DNA of 64,000 nucleotides from Marinobacter sp. ELB17 (GTDB lineage Bacteria; Pseudomonadota; Gammaproteobacteria; Pseudomonadales; Oleiphilaceae). The position numbers and the translations under genes were made by a program. Positions 17,382 through 26,540 of this stretch are shown here, piece after piece (the first letter of the stretch is position 1; every line of letters starts with the position of its first letter). The stretch is from assembly GCF_000169375.1 (NCBI RefSeq), contig NZ_AAXY01000009.1, positions 62,001 through 126,000 on the forward strand, in the 5' to 3' direction. Under the pieces are notes generated by a model. That model had not been told where the DNA came from. It searched no databases and saw nothing but the letters and a program-made list of their open reading frames with translations.

Positions 17382-18041
17382 CTAAACCACTCTGGTCGAT
17401 ACCGACAGGCGATCTTCCAGCGTCAGTTGCAGGATTTGTCCGGATTGCAGTGGTCCGACACCTTTGGGCGTGCCAGTCAGTATTACATCCCCGGGTAACA
17501 GAGAGAACTGTGTACTGATGTGGGCAATCAGGGCCACCACCGGAAACAGCATGTCGGCGGTGTCGCCGCTTTGCTGGCGCTCGCCGTCTATATCCAGACT
17601 GAAGTGTAGGCGGCGCTTGTCCAGATCGCTGGCTGGGACAAACGGCGTGAGTGGGCAGGCGCGATCAAAACCTTTAGCCCGCTCCCATGGGTGCCCCTGC
17701 TTTTTAAGACGGCTTTGCAGGTCACGGAGGGTTAAATCCAGCGCCAGGCCATAACCCAGTATCGCCGCTTCTGCATCGCTGGCGGAGGCGTTCGTCAGGG
17801 GTTTGCCAATCAGCACTGCTAATTCGGTTTCAAAGTGCACGGCGCCTTGATCCCGCGGGAAGTCCAGAGGTCTGGTCAGGTGTACCGCGGCGGTGGCGGG
17901 TTTTATGAACAGCAGGGGCTCGGTCGGGACCGGGTTGTTCAGTTCTTTGGCGTGTTCGGCATAGTTACGGCCGATGCAGACAATTTTGCCCAGGGGCAAA
18001 TGAATAGGGGTTGCATCGTGCCAATGGTGCTGATAATTCAC
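17382..18041 (-). CDS. fumarylacetoacetate hydrolase family protein (FAHD1-like)
   Basis: A 219-residue FAH-fold metal enzyme. C-I-G-R-N-Y-A-E-H-A near the N-terminus and F-E-T-E-L-A-V (E-x-E metal ligands) are characteristic, as is G-D-V-I-L-T-G-T-P-K-G-V-G at the C-terminal end. Relatives act as acylpyruvate hydrolases or oxaloacetate decarboxylases in the cytoplasm. It follows apt on the same strand with a 24-base gap. The role in this strain is unresolved. Confidence 0.85.
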   Translation of the reverse strand: MNYQHHWHDATPIHLPLGKIVCIGRNYAEHAKELNNPVPTEPLLFIKPATAAVHLTRPLDFPRDQGAVHFETELAVLIGKPLTNASASDAEAAILGYGLALDLTLRDLQSRLKKQGHPWERAKGFDRACPLTPFVPASDLDKRRLHFSLDIDGERQQSGDTADMLFPVVALIAHISTQFSLLPGDVILTGTPKGVGPLQSGQILQLTLEDRLSVSTRVV

Positions 18042-18065
18042 GATAGTATCCTCCTTGAGGGCGGC

Positions 18066-18608
18066 TTATTCTCCCTCGAATGAGCATACAGTATAAACCG
18101 TTAAGCCTTCGGCTCGCAGCTTGTCAGAACCGCCCAGGTCGGGCAGATCAATCATCGCTGCGACTTCTACAATTTCGGCGCCAATCCTGCGAATCAGCCG
18201 GGAGGCGGCCAGCATCGTGCCACCGGTGGCGATCAGATCATCGACCAGCACCACTTTGTCGCCGGGTTTGAGGGCGTCTTTGTGCAGCTCCACCGAGGCG
18301 GTGCCGTATTCCAGTTCGTAGTCTTCCACTAAGGTATCAAACGGCAGCTTGCCTTTCTTGCGAATCAACACCAACGAGGCGTTCAGTTCATACGCCAGAG
18401 CAGAGCCAATGATAAAGCCACGGGCATCTACCGCAGCAATCGCGTCTATATGCTGGTCGTGGTAGCGGTGTACAAAGGCATCAATCAGTTTGCGAAACGC
18501 GGTTTTGTTCTGCAGCACCGTCGTGATGTCGCGGAAAGTGACACCGGGTTTCGGCCAGTCCGGAACCGTGCGGATAGCCTGCTTGATGCTCTGGGAAAAG
18601 TAATCCAT
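18066..18608 (-). CDS. apt: adenine phosphoribosyltransferase
   Basis: Salvages adenine to AMP with PRPP. The 180-residue type I PRTase has the PRPP-binding [13 protein letters not shown] and a typical N-terminal [12 protein letters not shown]. It sits just downstream of a purine permease on the same strand (29-base gap), an uptake-plus-salvage pair. Confidence 0.95.
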   Translation of the reverse strand: MDYFSQSIKQAIRTVPDWPKPGVTFRDITTVLQNKTAFRKLIDAFVHRYHDQHIDAIAAVDARGFIIGSALAYELNASLVLIRKKGKLPFDTLVEDYELEYGTASVELHKDALKPGDKVVLVDDLIATGGTMLAASRLIRRIGAEIVEVAAMIDLPDLGGSDKLRAEGLTVYTVCSFEGE

Positions 18609-18637
18609 GAAACCCCTGCCTTACGCCCGGGCGCCGC

Positions 18638-19936
18638 TTACGCGACATCCAGGAAAATGAATTTAAGAATAAACACCAGAGCGATAACGACCACGCTCAG
18701 ATTGAGATCAGACCAACGACCGCTTAGGGCTTTCAGTACCGCGTAGGTGACAAAGCCCAGGGCGATGCCGTTAGCAATCGAGAACGTCAGCGGCATCATC
18801 AGCGCGGTGACGACCGCCGGTGCGGCATCGGTCACATCGTCCCAGTCGATCAACTTCAGCCCACTGGCCATTAGCACGGCGACGTACAACAGCGCTGGAG
18901 CGGTGGCGTAGGCGGGGATAATGCTGGCAATGGGTGCCAGCACCAGGCACGCGGCAAACAGGCCGGCGACAACCACCGCCGTCAAGCCGGTGCGACCACC
19001 CGCGGCTATACCGGCAGTGGATTCCACGTAGCTGGTGGTGGTAGATGTGCCCAGAACAGCACCCGACATGGTGGCTACGGAGTCTGACATGAGCGCGCGG
19101 CCCAGGCGTGGCAGTTTGCCATTTTCGTCCAGCAGGCCGCCACGTTGGGCGGCGCCGATCAAGGTGCCAGAGGTGTCAAACAGGTCAACAAACAGAAAGG
19201 CAAAAATAACGCTGATCATGCCGACGTTAAACGCGCCGGCCAGGTCTAGCTGCATAAAGGTGGGGGCCATGCTGGGCGGTGCTGAAAACAGGCCTTTATA
19301 TTCAACCATTCCGGTGGCCAACGCCACCAGGGTTACGGCAATAATGCCGATCATCACCGCGCCAGTAACGCGGCGGAACGACAGCGCGCAAATTAAAATA
19401 AAACCGCCAAAAAACAGCAGGCTCTCGGCCGCTTTGACGTCGCCCATACCCACCAGGGTGGCTGGGTTGTCGACCACAATGCCGGCGTTTTTCAGGGCAA
19501 TTAACGCCAAAAAGAAACCGATACCGGCAGAAATGCCAAAGCGCAAAGACAATGGTATCGAGTTGATGATCCATTCCCGCACTTTGAAGATACTCAGCGT
19601 AAAGAATATCAAACCCGACAGAAAAACGGCGCCAAGAGCCACTTGCCAGGTGTAACCCATGCTGCCAACCACGGTGAAAGAGAAAAACGCGTTCAGGCCC
19701 ATGCCCGGCGCCAGGGCAATCGGGTAGTTGGCCCACAGGCCCATAATCAGCGTGCCGACAACGGCCGCCAGGCAGGTGGCTACAAACACCGCACCAAAAT
19801 CCATACCGGTGGATGACAGAATGCTGGGGTTAACCACGATCACATAGGCCATGGTCAAAAAGGTGGTAATACCGGCAACGACTTCTTTGCGGACGTTGGT
19901 GCCGTGGGCCTGGAGTTTAAACAATCGTTCGAGCAT
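18638..19936 (-). CDS. NCS2/AzgA-family purine permease
   Basis: A 432-residue inner-membrane transporter with about 12-14 hydrophobic segments. The N-terminal K-E-V-V-A-G-I-T-T-F-L-T-M-A-Y motif and A-P-G-M-G-L-N-A-F-F mark the AzgA branch of nucleobase:cation symporters (GhxP/AdeP type; adenine, guanine or hypoxanthine). ATG 19936 matches the family start; a GTG at 19954 would add six residues. Downstream apt suggests adenine among the substrates (inference). Confidence 0.9.
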   Translation of the reverse strand: MLERLFKLQAHGTNVRKEVVAGITTFLTMAYVIVVNPSILSSTGMDFGAVFVATCLAAVVGTLIMGLWANYPIALAPGMGLNAFFSFTVVGSMGYTWQVALGAVFLSGLIFFTLSIFKVREWIINSIPLSLRFGISAGIGFFLALIALKNAGIVVDNPATLVGMGDVKAAESLLFFGGFILICALSFRRVTGAVMIGIIAVTLVALATGMVEYKGLFSAPPSMAPTFMQLDLAGAFNVGMISVIFAFLFVDLFDTSGTLIGAAQRGGLLDENGKLPRLGRALMSDSVATMSGAVLGTSTTTSYVESTAGIAAGGRTGLTAVVVAGLFAACLVLAPIASIIPAYATAPALLYVAVLMASGLKLIDWDDVTDAAPAVVTALMMPLTFSIANGIALGFVTYAVLKALSGRWSDLNLSVVVIALVFILKFIFLDVA

Positions 19937-20456
19937 GACGGGGGTCTGCCTCACAGATGCTGGGATTTCGGGAGTCGGTCTGATTGGAAAAATCGGGCTG
20001 CTTAAAAAACGGCAATGTTAACGCCTGGGGGCTCTCAGGCCAAGGGGTGATTGATCTTGCCCGCAGTTCCAGTAAAAACCAAGAACCTATTATTCGCTGT
20101 GAGGCGTGGTTAACCAGACAAAAGCCGCAGGTGAATGCTCCCGGGCGGTGCGTTGAGTTTCTCCCAGCGGCTGCCTGCCTTCTGGGTGCGTTGATTTTTT
20201 TCGGTACCATTCTTTAGAAATTGTCTTTAACAAATGAGTCTTTAAAAATCGTCTTTAATTAATTGCGCTTTAACGTATAGAGCCTTAATTTATACAGCTA
20301 TTGAGTAATAGAACAGGCTATAGATCGTGTTTATTTAGTTGAATAAGAAAGATTTATTTGCTTCATGGATTGACTGTGTTTAGCTTGAGGGCAACCAAAA
20401 GGGGGGTAAAAATTTGCCCTGTCAGAATCAAGCAACGACATCGTATGGGAGTTTCT
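19937..20456. other. intergenic region, AT-rich, with phased CTTTAA repeats
   Basis: This 520-base gap between divergent genes has no convincing gene. Its middle third is markedly AT-rich compared with the flanks. It holds the phased array listed separately (20209-20295) and then an AT-rich stretch (20296-20400) leading to the quinone oxidoreductase gene. A 77-codon open frame on the plus strand at 19984-20217 has no family features and is not called. Confidence 0.6.
20209..20295 (+). repeat. six phased degenerate direct repeats, core CTTTAA
   Basis: Units start near 20209, 20223, 20238, 20251, 20266 and 20281. Three share GTCTTTAA exactly (20223, 20238, 20251); the others are TTCTTTAG, CGCTTTAA and AGCCTTAA. 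Spacing is 13-15 bases, not an integer number of helical turns. It may be a multi-site operator or a decaying tandem repeat. Confidence 0.6.
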
Positions 20457-21437
20457 GTGAAAGCCATTCTCTGTAAAGAATACGGCCCTGCTGACAAGCT
20501 CGTAATTGAAGATGTGCCGAGCCCTACAGCGAAAGGCCGTGGTGTTAAAGTGCGCGTAAAAGCAGCGGGCCTGAACTTTCCTGATACGCTTATTATCGAA
20601 GGCAAATATCAGCTCAAGCCGCCCTTGCCGTTTTCTCCTGGCGGCGAAATGTCCGGTGAAGTGATTGCAGTGGGAGAAAAAGTCACTCGTTTTAAAGTCG
20701 GCGATCGGGTTGCGGGCTTGACCGGTTATGGCGCTTTTGCTGAAGAAGTGATTGTGCCTGAGCGTAATTTGTTGCTCTTGCCAGACGGCATGAGCGACGA
20801 AAAAGCCGCTGCATTTATGATGGTTTACGGCACGTCCTATTACGCTCTGAAGCAGCGCGCGAACATTCAGACTGGGGAAAGTCTTCTGGTTCTGGGCGCC
20901 AGTGGTGGTGTAGGGCGGGCAACGGTTGAATTGGGCAAGGCCATGGGTGCCCGTGTGATTGCTGCCGCAAGCTCGGCACAGAAGCTTGCAGTTGCCGAAG
21001 CCGCGGGTGCGGATGAGTTGATCAATTACACGGAAGAGCCCCTTAAAGACGCCGTAAAGCGCCTGACCAACAGCAAGGGCGTCGATGTAATTTACGACCC
21101 CGTGGGTGGTGATTACACGGAGCAGGCACTGCGAGCCATGGCCTGGAACGGCCGCCATCTCATTATTGGTTTTGCCGCGGGCGATATCCCGAAAATTCCA
21201 GCGAACTTGATGCTCTTGAAAGGCTGCTCTGTCGTCGGTGTGTTCTGGGGCAGCTTTACCCAGCGAGAACCGGAAGCGAGTGCCCAGAACATGATAGAGC
21301 TGATGAAGCTCTACGCCGAGGGTAAAATTGATCCGAAAATCAGCGAGGTTTTCGAGTTTGAGGATTACGCCAAGGCCCTCGGTGCCCTGACTGAGCGCCG
21401 TGCTACTGGTAAGGTGGTCCTTAAAGTTGGGTTCTGA
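20457..21437 (+). CDS. NADPH:quinone oxidoreductase, zeta-crystallin/MDR family
   Basis: A 326-residue medium-chain oxidoreductase. It has no zinc-binding Cys set, and the NADPH-binding G-A-S-G-G-V-G-R-A loop (~residue 145) is intact, as in quinone reductases of the Qor group. GTG 20457 is preferred to the in-frame ATG 20445 because GGGAG (20447-20451) lies 5 bases before it, and the product then begins M-K-A-I-L-C, the family norm. Upstream lies the phased repeat array. The physiological acceptor is unknown. Confidence 0.87.
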   Translation: MKAILCKEYGPADKLVIEDVPSPTAKGRGVKVRVKAAGLNFPDTLIIEGKYQLKPPLPFSPGGEMSGEVIAVGEKVTRFKVGDRVAGLTGYGAFAEEVIVPERNLLLLPDGMSDEKAAAFMMVYGTSYYALKQRANIQTGESLLVLGASGGVGRATVELGKAMGARVIAAASSAQKLAVAEAAGADELINYTEEPLKDAVKRLTNSKGVDVIYDPVGGDYTEQALRAMAWNGRHLIIGFAAGDIPKIPANLMLLKGCSVVGVFWGSFTQREPEASAQNMIELMKLYAEGKIDPKISEVFEFEDYAKALGALTERRATGKVVLKVGF

Positions 21438-21539
21438 GTCCTTGTAGCCTGGCGTTGTTAAACAGCCGTTGAACTTTGCTGCTGATTCTCTAAGCTAGGC
21501 CGCGGTCCACTATTTCCCATTCGGAGCTTTATCCCGCCC

Positions 21540-23433
21540 ATGAGCGAGCAAACTTACAACGCCGATGCCATTGAAGTTTTAAGCGGTTTGGACCCGGTGC
21601 GAAAAAGGCCGGGGATGTACACCGACACCAGCCGCCCCAATCATCTTGCCCAGGAAGTGGTCGATAACAGCGTGACGAGGCTCTGGCCGGCCACGCAAAG
21701 CGCATTGATGTCGTGCTTTACAGCGACGGCTCACTGAGTGTGAAGACGATGGCCGGGGCATGCCGGTGGATATGCACAAGGAAGAGGGCGTGCCGGGGGT
21801 AGAGCTGATTCTGTCGCGGCTGCACGCCGGCGGTAAGTTTTCCGAGGGTAACTACAGTTTTTCCGGTGGCTTGCACGGGGTAGGCGTGTCGGTGGTCAAC
21901 GCGCTGTCGACGCATCTGGAAGTGCTGATTCGGCGCAACGGTCAAGTACACCGGATGACGTTCGCCAACGGCGATAAAGTGACTGAGCTGGAGGTCGTCG
22001 ACAGCTGCGGCAAGCGCAATACCGGTACCCGGCTCAAATTCACACCGGACACTAAATATTTCGACTCGGCCAATTTCTCGGTCAGCCGCCTGCGCCACAA
22101 TTTACGCGCCAAGGCGGTTTTGTGTCCTGGGTTAACGGTGACTTTTAGCCAGGAAAAAACCGGCGAGAAAGACGAGTGGTGTTATCAAGATGGCCTGCGG
22201 GACTATTTGCGTATTTCCTTGGCGGGCAGCGAAGTGGTGCCTCTTGAGCCGTTTACTGGCAGTTTTTCTGGCAACACAGAAATCGTGGACTGGGCCATCC
22301 AGTGGTTGCCTGACGGCGGTGACGCCGTTGCCGAAAGCTACGTTAACCTTATTCCAACCGCCCAGGGCGGCACCCATGTCAACGGTCTGCGCACGGGCCT
22401 GCTAGAAGCCATGCGTGACTTTTGTGAGTTTCGCAGCCTGCTGCCCCGTGGTATCAAGTTGTCACCGGAGGATATCTGGGAGCGGGTGGTTTATGTGTTG
22501 TCATTCAAGATGCAGGAGCCGCAGTTTTCCGGCCAGACGAAAGAGCGCCTGTCATCGCGCCAGGCTGCCGCGTTTATTTCCGGTGTGGTGAAAGACGCCT
22601 TCAGTTTGTGGTTGAATCAGCACACCGACGTCGCCGAAATACTGGCTGAGCTTTTTATCAGCAACGCCCAGCGCCGCCTGAAAGCGAGTAAAAAAGTAGC
22701 CCGTAAACGAATTACCTCGGGCCCTGCGCTACCGGGCAAGCTGGCGGATTGCTCGGGCAGTGACACCGCTCGGTCGGAATTGTTTCTGGTGGAGGGCGAT
22801 TCCGCCGGTGGCTCGGCGAAGCAGGCCCGGGACCGCGAATTTCAGGCCGTTATGCCCTTGAAGGGCAAAATTCTGAATACCTGGGAAGTGGATTCCAGCG
22901 AAGTGCTGGCGTCGCAGGAAATTCACGACATTGCAGTGGCCATCGGGGTAGACCCGGGTTCGGACGAGCTGGCCGGTTTGCGCTACAACAAGGTTTGTAT
23001 TCTGGCCGATGCCGACTCCGACGGGCTGCACATCGCCACGCTGCTTTGCGCGCTGTTTGTGAAGCACTTCCGGCCGGTGGTTGCCGCCGGCCACGTGTTT
23101 GTGGCCATGCCGCCGCTGTACCGGGTAGATCTTGGCAAGCAGACCTTTTACGCTCTGGATGAATCGGAAAAGCAGGGCATTATCGACCGCCTGGCAGCAG
23201 AGAACAGCCGTGGAAAAGTGTCGGTCACGCGGTTTAAGGGCCTGGGCGAGATGAACCCGCTGCAGCTGCGCGAAACCACCATGGCGCCGGATACCCGCAG
23301 GCTGGTAATGCTGACCATTGCAGACGGTGACGACACCGACAGCTGTATGGACATGTTATTGGGTAAAAAGCGGGCGCCCGATCGGCGTGCCTGGCTGGAA
23401 GCCTACGGTAATATGGCGGATGTTCCGGTATAA
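21540..23433 (+). pseudogene. parE: DNA topoisomerase IV subunit B, two frameshifts in the given sequence
   Basis: GHKL ATPase and TOPRIM subunit of topoisomerase IV, the decatenase. All family blocks are present: Y-N-A-D-A-I-E-V-L at the start, the ATP-site V-D-N-S, G-G-L-H-G-V-G-V-S-V-V-N, the TOPRIM E-G-D-S-A-G-G-S and D-A-D-S-D-G-L-H, and R-F-K-G-L-G-E-M-N-P. The frame breaks twice, once after base 21674 and once after base 21742; restoring one G at each (GTGAC to GTGGAC, GTGAAG to GTGGAAG) restores the normal protein V-D-E-A-L-A-G and S-V-E-D-D-G-R-G-M. Because parE is essential and parC is intact, sequencing or assembly error is likelier than true loss. Confidence 0.9.
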
Positions 23434-23744
23434 ACTCGGGAAAATAGGCCCACCAAAAGCAAAACGACTTCGCTGACCTTCCGGGCCAGCTTCTTTTATG
23501 AAGGGTTCAGGGAAATCAGCGAAGTCTTAACAACTTACCCGGCGTGAGCCGTTGAAGTGTTGGCGTTGCCTTTAGTTATTGCTGGGTACAACTACGTGTT
23601 CGTCGAATTCAGGTTCCATAATAAAGCGTCTTTTTCTGTTTATTGGGGTGCAGTATGACCATCATAGCGCTGGGTTATTTTTGAACAATCCGTAAATGCC
23701 CTATACGGCAAATGACTTATGTCGGAAAAGGAGCGTGAAGCGCT
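23434..23744. other. intergenic region with a long inverted repeat
   Basis: 311 bases between parE and the cytochrome b561 gene. GACTTCGCTGA (23466-23476) and its exact reverse complement (23516-23526) enclose 39 bases, with weaker inner pairing. No T run follows, so it is not a typical terminator. No gene-like open frame is seen in the rest; an AAGGAG site lies just before the next gene. Confidence 0.5.
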
Positions 23745-24290
23745 ATGAAACTGCGTAACAGTCAGGCGACTTATGGCCTGGTGGCGGTGTTTCTGCACTG
23801 GTTGGTGGCCTTAACCGTGGTGGGCATGTTTGGCTTGGGTTATTGGATGGTAGGGCTTACTTATTACGACGCCTGGTACAAACAGGGGCCGGATATTCAT
23901 CGCAGTGTAGGCGTGTTGTTATTTATTGCCATGCTGCTGCGGGTTGTGTGGCGCCTGATGAATCCGCGGCCGGAACCGATGCCGGGTCATCGGCGTTGGG
24001 AGCTTGTCGCGGCGCACCTGGCCCATGGTTTGCTGTATGTCCTGCTATTTGTTGCCATGGTCAGCGGTTACCTGATTTCTACCGCCGACGGCTCGTCGGT
24101 AAGTGTGTTTAGCTGGTTTGATGTGCCCTCCATCACGGGTCGTATCAAGGGCATGGAAGACACCGCCGGTGTGGTGCATTATTGGGTAACCTGGAGTGTC
24201 GTCGTATTAGCGGGTATTCATGCGCTTGGTGCGCTTAAACACCATTTTATTGACCGGGACAATACTTTGCGCCGTATGTTTGGGCGTTGA
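23745..24290 (+). CDS. cytochrome b561 family protein
   Basis: A 181-residue four-helix inner-membrane di-heme cytochrome. Conserved His are visible in helix 1 (F-L-H-W), before helix 2 (D-I-H-R-S-V-G), in helix 3 (A-H-L-A-H) and helix 4 (G-I-H-A-L-G-A-L-K-H-H). Family members move electrons from quinol to periplasmic acceptors or superoxide. It lies 40 bases before a YceI-family gene, a frequent pairing in proteobacteria, and is probably in one operon with it. The partner oxidant is unknown. Confidence 0.92.
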   Translation: MKLRNSQATYGLVAVFLHWLVALTVVGMFGLGYWMVGLTYYDAWYKQGPDIHRSVGVLLFIAMLLRVVWRLMNPRPEPMPGHRRWELVAAHLAHGLLYVLLFVAMVSGYLISTADGSSVSVFSWFDVPSITGRIKGMEDTAGVVHYWVTWSVVVLAGIHALGALKHHFIDRDNTLRRMFGR

Positions 24291-24330
24291 AAATTTCCGG
24301 TACTGACATTTACCGGATGAGGAGTCTCTT

Positions 24331-24912
24331 ATGAAACGATTATTTTTGGCATCGGCTGTGTCTCTGGCTCTGGTCGGTGGCGCTCAGGCCGCAGACCACT
24401 CCGGCACCTACGCTTTTGATAAAAAGGGTGCTCACCAGTTTATCAACTTCCGTATTTCACACTTGGGTTACAGCTGGCTGTACGGGCGCTTTAACGATTT
24501 CGACGGTCAGTTTGTGTACGACGCCGAAAATCCGCAGAACAGCTCGGTGTCGGTGTCCATCGATACCACCAGTGTTGACAGCAACCACGCCGAGCGCGAC
24601 AAACACCTCCGCGACGAAGATTTTCTCTACACCGGTGAATACCCGCAAGCGACGTTCAAAAGTACCGGCATTCGTCTGGACGAAGAAGGAGAAGCTGATA
24701 TTGTGGGCGATCTGACGTTGCGCGGTGTTACCCGTGAAGTCGTCCTGGATGTAGAAATGATTGGCCACGGCGCCGATCCCTGGGGTGGTTACCGCATGGG
24801 TTTTGAGGCAGAAACTGAGTTTCGGCTTGCTGACTTTGGTATTCCCACCAATTTGGGCCCGGCGTCAGAGGTTGTTACTCTGGAGATCTCGGTGGAAGGT
24901 ATCCGCCAGTAA
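24331..24912 (+). CDS. YceI-family periplasmic isoprenoid-binding protein
   Basis: A 193-residue secreted lipocalin-like protein. It has an N-terminal signal peptide (K-R-L-F then a hydrophobic core ending A-Q-A-A) and the YceI pattern [21 protein letters not shown], and [10 protein letters not shown]. Relatives bind polyisoprenoids such as ubiquinone. GAGGAG precedes the ATG. The b561 gene upstream suggests a joint redox or quinone role (inference). Confidence 0.93.
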   Translation: MKRLFLASAVSLALVGGAQAADHSGTYAFDKKGAHQFINFRISHLGYSWLYGRFNDFDGQFVYDAENPQNSSVSVSIDTTSVDSNHAERDKHLRDEDFLYTGEYPQATFKSTGIRLDEEGEADIVGDLTLRGVTREVVLDVEMIGHGADPWGGYRMGFEAETEFRLADFGIPTNLGPASEVVTLEISVEGIRQ

Positions 24913-24943
24913 TCTCCAAATAGCGAGTGCAATAAATCGGCGC

Positions 24944-24979
24944 AAAAAAATGGCGGAGCTGTGTGGCTCCGCCATTTTT
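24944..24979. terminator. bidirectional terminator
   Basis: TGGCGGAGC (24951-24959) pairs with GCTCCGCCA (24966-24974), flanked by an A run and a T run. It separates the YceI gene from the convergent small membrane-protein gene. Confidence 0.9.
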
Positions 24980-25002
24980 GTTTAGGCTTTTGGTCAGCGG
25001 GC

Positions 25003-25233
25003 TCAGGCTTCTTTGTGGCGCGGTTCACTGCATTGGCACAGGTAGCGCATACGCCAGAACTGACCGACAAAAATAACCAGCCAAATCACCAGACCGGCCC
25101 ACAGATACGCCGCCGGAACGCGGAAGCTGCCGCTGATGGCAAACTCCACCAACAACATCAGCACTAACGCTAGCACTGCATTAACCAACGCAGTCATCAT
25201 GGCTTGCCCGCAGGCTTTCAGGTTTGGCTTCAT
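25003..25233 (-). CDS. small two-helix membrane protein
   Basis: A 76-residue product with two clear transmembrane segments (A-L-V-N-A-V-L-A-L-V-L-M-L-L-V and L-W-A-G-L-V-I-W-L-V-I-F-V) and a short Cys/His tail (Y-L-C-Q-C-S-E-P-R-H). ATG 25233 is chosen; the longer frame from 25287 adds a polar leader without a ribosome site. No family recognised. A convergent terminator fits it as a real transcription unit. Confidence 0.55.
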   Translation of the reverse strand: MKPNLKACGQAMMTALVNAVLALVLMLLVEFAISGSFRVPAAYLWAGLVIWLVIFVGQFWRMRYLCQCSEPRHKEA

Positions 25234-25355
25234 AGTGGTCCGCTTAGGTGAAAGAAAAAACGGTCTTCTATTACTGCCGCGGAGCATACGATGATTACGG
25301 AAACCGCTCCATTCGGGAATTCCGCTATTGGAATTGGTATGTTCAGGCTCCGAGC

Positions 25356-25644
25356 CTATACCCGGAACTTGCCCGTCTGCTTCTCCAGTTCGCGGGCATA
25401 ACCATTCAGCGCGTGGCTGGTCGCATTAATCTCTTCCGATCTGGCTGCGGATGAAGTTGAAAAGATAATCATTCGCATAAAAACGATAAACAGCGCTATG
25501 CTGCCCCCGAGTGCCAAAGCTATGGTCACCAGTATAGAGACAGAGCTCTCTGGCCTGATTGGTGTTTTCCTCGAATGCCAAAAGAAAACGGGAGCCATCC
25601 TCGGAATTTATTCGTGCATCGACATAAGACATCTGCGCGACCAA
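25356..25644 (-). pseudogene. remnant of a methyl-accepting chemotaxis protein
   Basis: Two frames on the minus strand hold pieces of a chemoreceptor: a sensor-domain end (R-F-L-L-A-F-E-E-N-T-N-Q-A-R-E), then in another frame a transmembrane helix (S-I-L-V-T-I-A-L-A-L-G-G-S-I-A-L-F-I-V-F). Joined directly to the helix is the C-terminal end of the signalling domain (E-E-I-N-A-T-S, then a coiled stretch ending G-K-F-R-V). The HAMP and most of the signalling domain are missing, there is a frameshift near 25545, and the N-terminus is cut off by the IS5 fragment. Clearly non-functional. Confidence 0.65.
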
Positions 25645-26000
25645 GCCAAGTTCGCCGCCAAGAAAAAGAAGACCTGGCGTGAGCGGTTTCTGGCGGAGAT
25701 GGAACAGGTGGTGCCTTGGTCGCGGCTGCTAAAAGCGCTCTCGCCCTATTACTATCCCGCGTCCCGCGGCAAGCGAGGACGTCCGCCAATTTCCTTGAAG
25801 CGTATTCTGCGGATGTATTTTGTTCAGCAGTGGTATGCCCGGGCCGAGTGCGGCATGCTCGCGCGAAGGCACGATCGTAGACGCCATCATTATTGCCGCA
25901 CCGCCATCTACGAAGAGCCGGGTCAAGGCACGGGATCCGGAGATGCGCCAAACTAAAAAAGGCAATGAATGGCACTTTGCTATAAAGGCTCACATCGTTC
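25642..26000 (+). mobile_element. IS5-family transposase remnant (left of cassette)
   Basis: The plus strand encodes an IS5-type N-terminal domain (R-E-R-F-L-A-E-M-E-Q-V-V-P-W, then G-R-P-P-I-S-L and M-Y-F-V-Q-Q-W-Y) to about 25845. After a deletion with frame change comes the central catalytic block [17 protein letters not shown] and [15 protein letters not shown] to about 25996. The first and third DDE catalytic residues and the C-terminal half are missing, as are the first ~8 residues, so it is dead. It borders a disrupted chemoreceptor gene and resembles the fragment at 33872. Confidence 0.85.
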
Positions 26001-26115
26001 CAGCCGCCGGGTGTCCAGCCTGGCGGATTCGAGCATTGAACTGTGTATAGCGGGTCTGCGGCTAATGGTTGATCTTTAATAGTCGTAGATGGCGGCGGCA
26101 AAGGGAGCGTTGCTG

Positions 26116-26535
26116 CTATCCCGCACGCGCGTCTATGGCTGCCTCACGGGCAAAAGCGCGTCGATGCTGCCGCTGACTGATCAGAAACAGAGCGGCGCTG
26201 ACAGCCAGCGAAGCCAGCAGTGCCACTGTGAAGGTCGTCATGGGCACCAGCTTATCCACCGTAAGCGCAACTACCACACTGAAGGCAACCAGGCTTAGCA
26301 TGCCTTTTTGAGCAATGGTCACGGTTGCCCGTGCCACATGTGAGCCGTAACGCTCGTGAAGAGTCCAACCAATTGTAAATAGCCCTATGGGGAAGCCGAC
26401 CAGCACTCCGGACAGCAGCGGGCCAGACTTGGCAGCAACGGTTGTCGCTATACTCACCAGCACCCCGGCCAATAAACCACGCAAAAGCAGGTCAAACCAC
26501 CCCGACCTGGCAATCAGTTTGACTGCAATAACCAC
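26116..26535 (-). CDS. conserved membrane protein, four helices
   Basis: A 139-residue protein with about four hydrophobic segments in pairs (G-L-L-A-G-V-L-V-S-I-A-T-T-V-A-A; G-V-L-V-G-F-P-I-G-L-F; M-L-S-L-V-A-F-S-V-V-V-A-L; F-T-V-A-L-L-A-S-L-A-V-S-A-A-L-F) and a basic tail. Spacing vaguely recalls small GlpM/DUF3147 membrane proteins, but I do not claim membership. It lies five bases after the amidase stop on the same strand, so it may be the last gene of the catabolic operon. Confidence 0.65.
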   Translation of the reverse strand: MVIAVKLIARSGWFDLLLRGLLAGVLVSIATTVAAKSGPLLSGVLVGFPIGLFTIGWTLHERYGSHVARATVTIAQKGMLSLVAFSVVVALTVDKLVPMTTFTVALLASLAVSAALFLISQRQHRRAFAREAAIDARAG

Positions 26536-26540
26536 CAGTA

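Noticed and set aside
19984..20217. 77-codon frame in the gap before the repeat array
   Set aside because: No ribosome site, no membrane or family pattern, and poor match to neighbouring codon use.
20331..21158. 275-codon minus-strand frame opposite the quinone reductase
   Set aside because: Covers a conserved plus-strand gene; no domain features.
21674..21743. Programmed frameshifting in parE
   Set aside because: No slippery heptamer at either site and two shifts in the same sense would be needed; missing bases explain it better.
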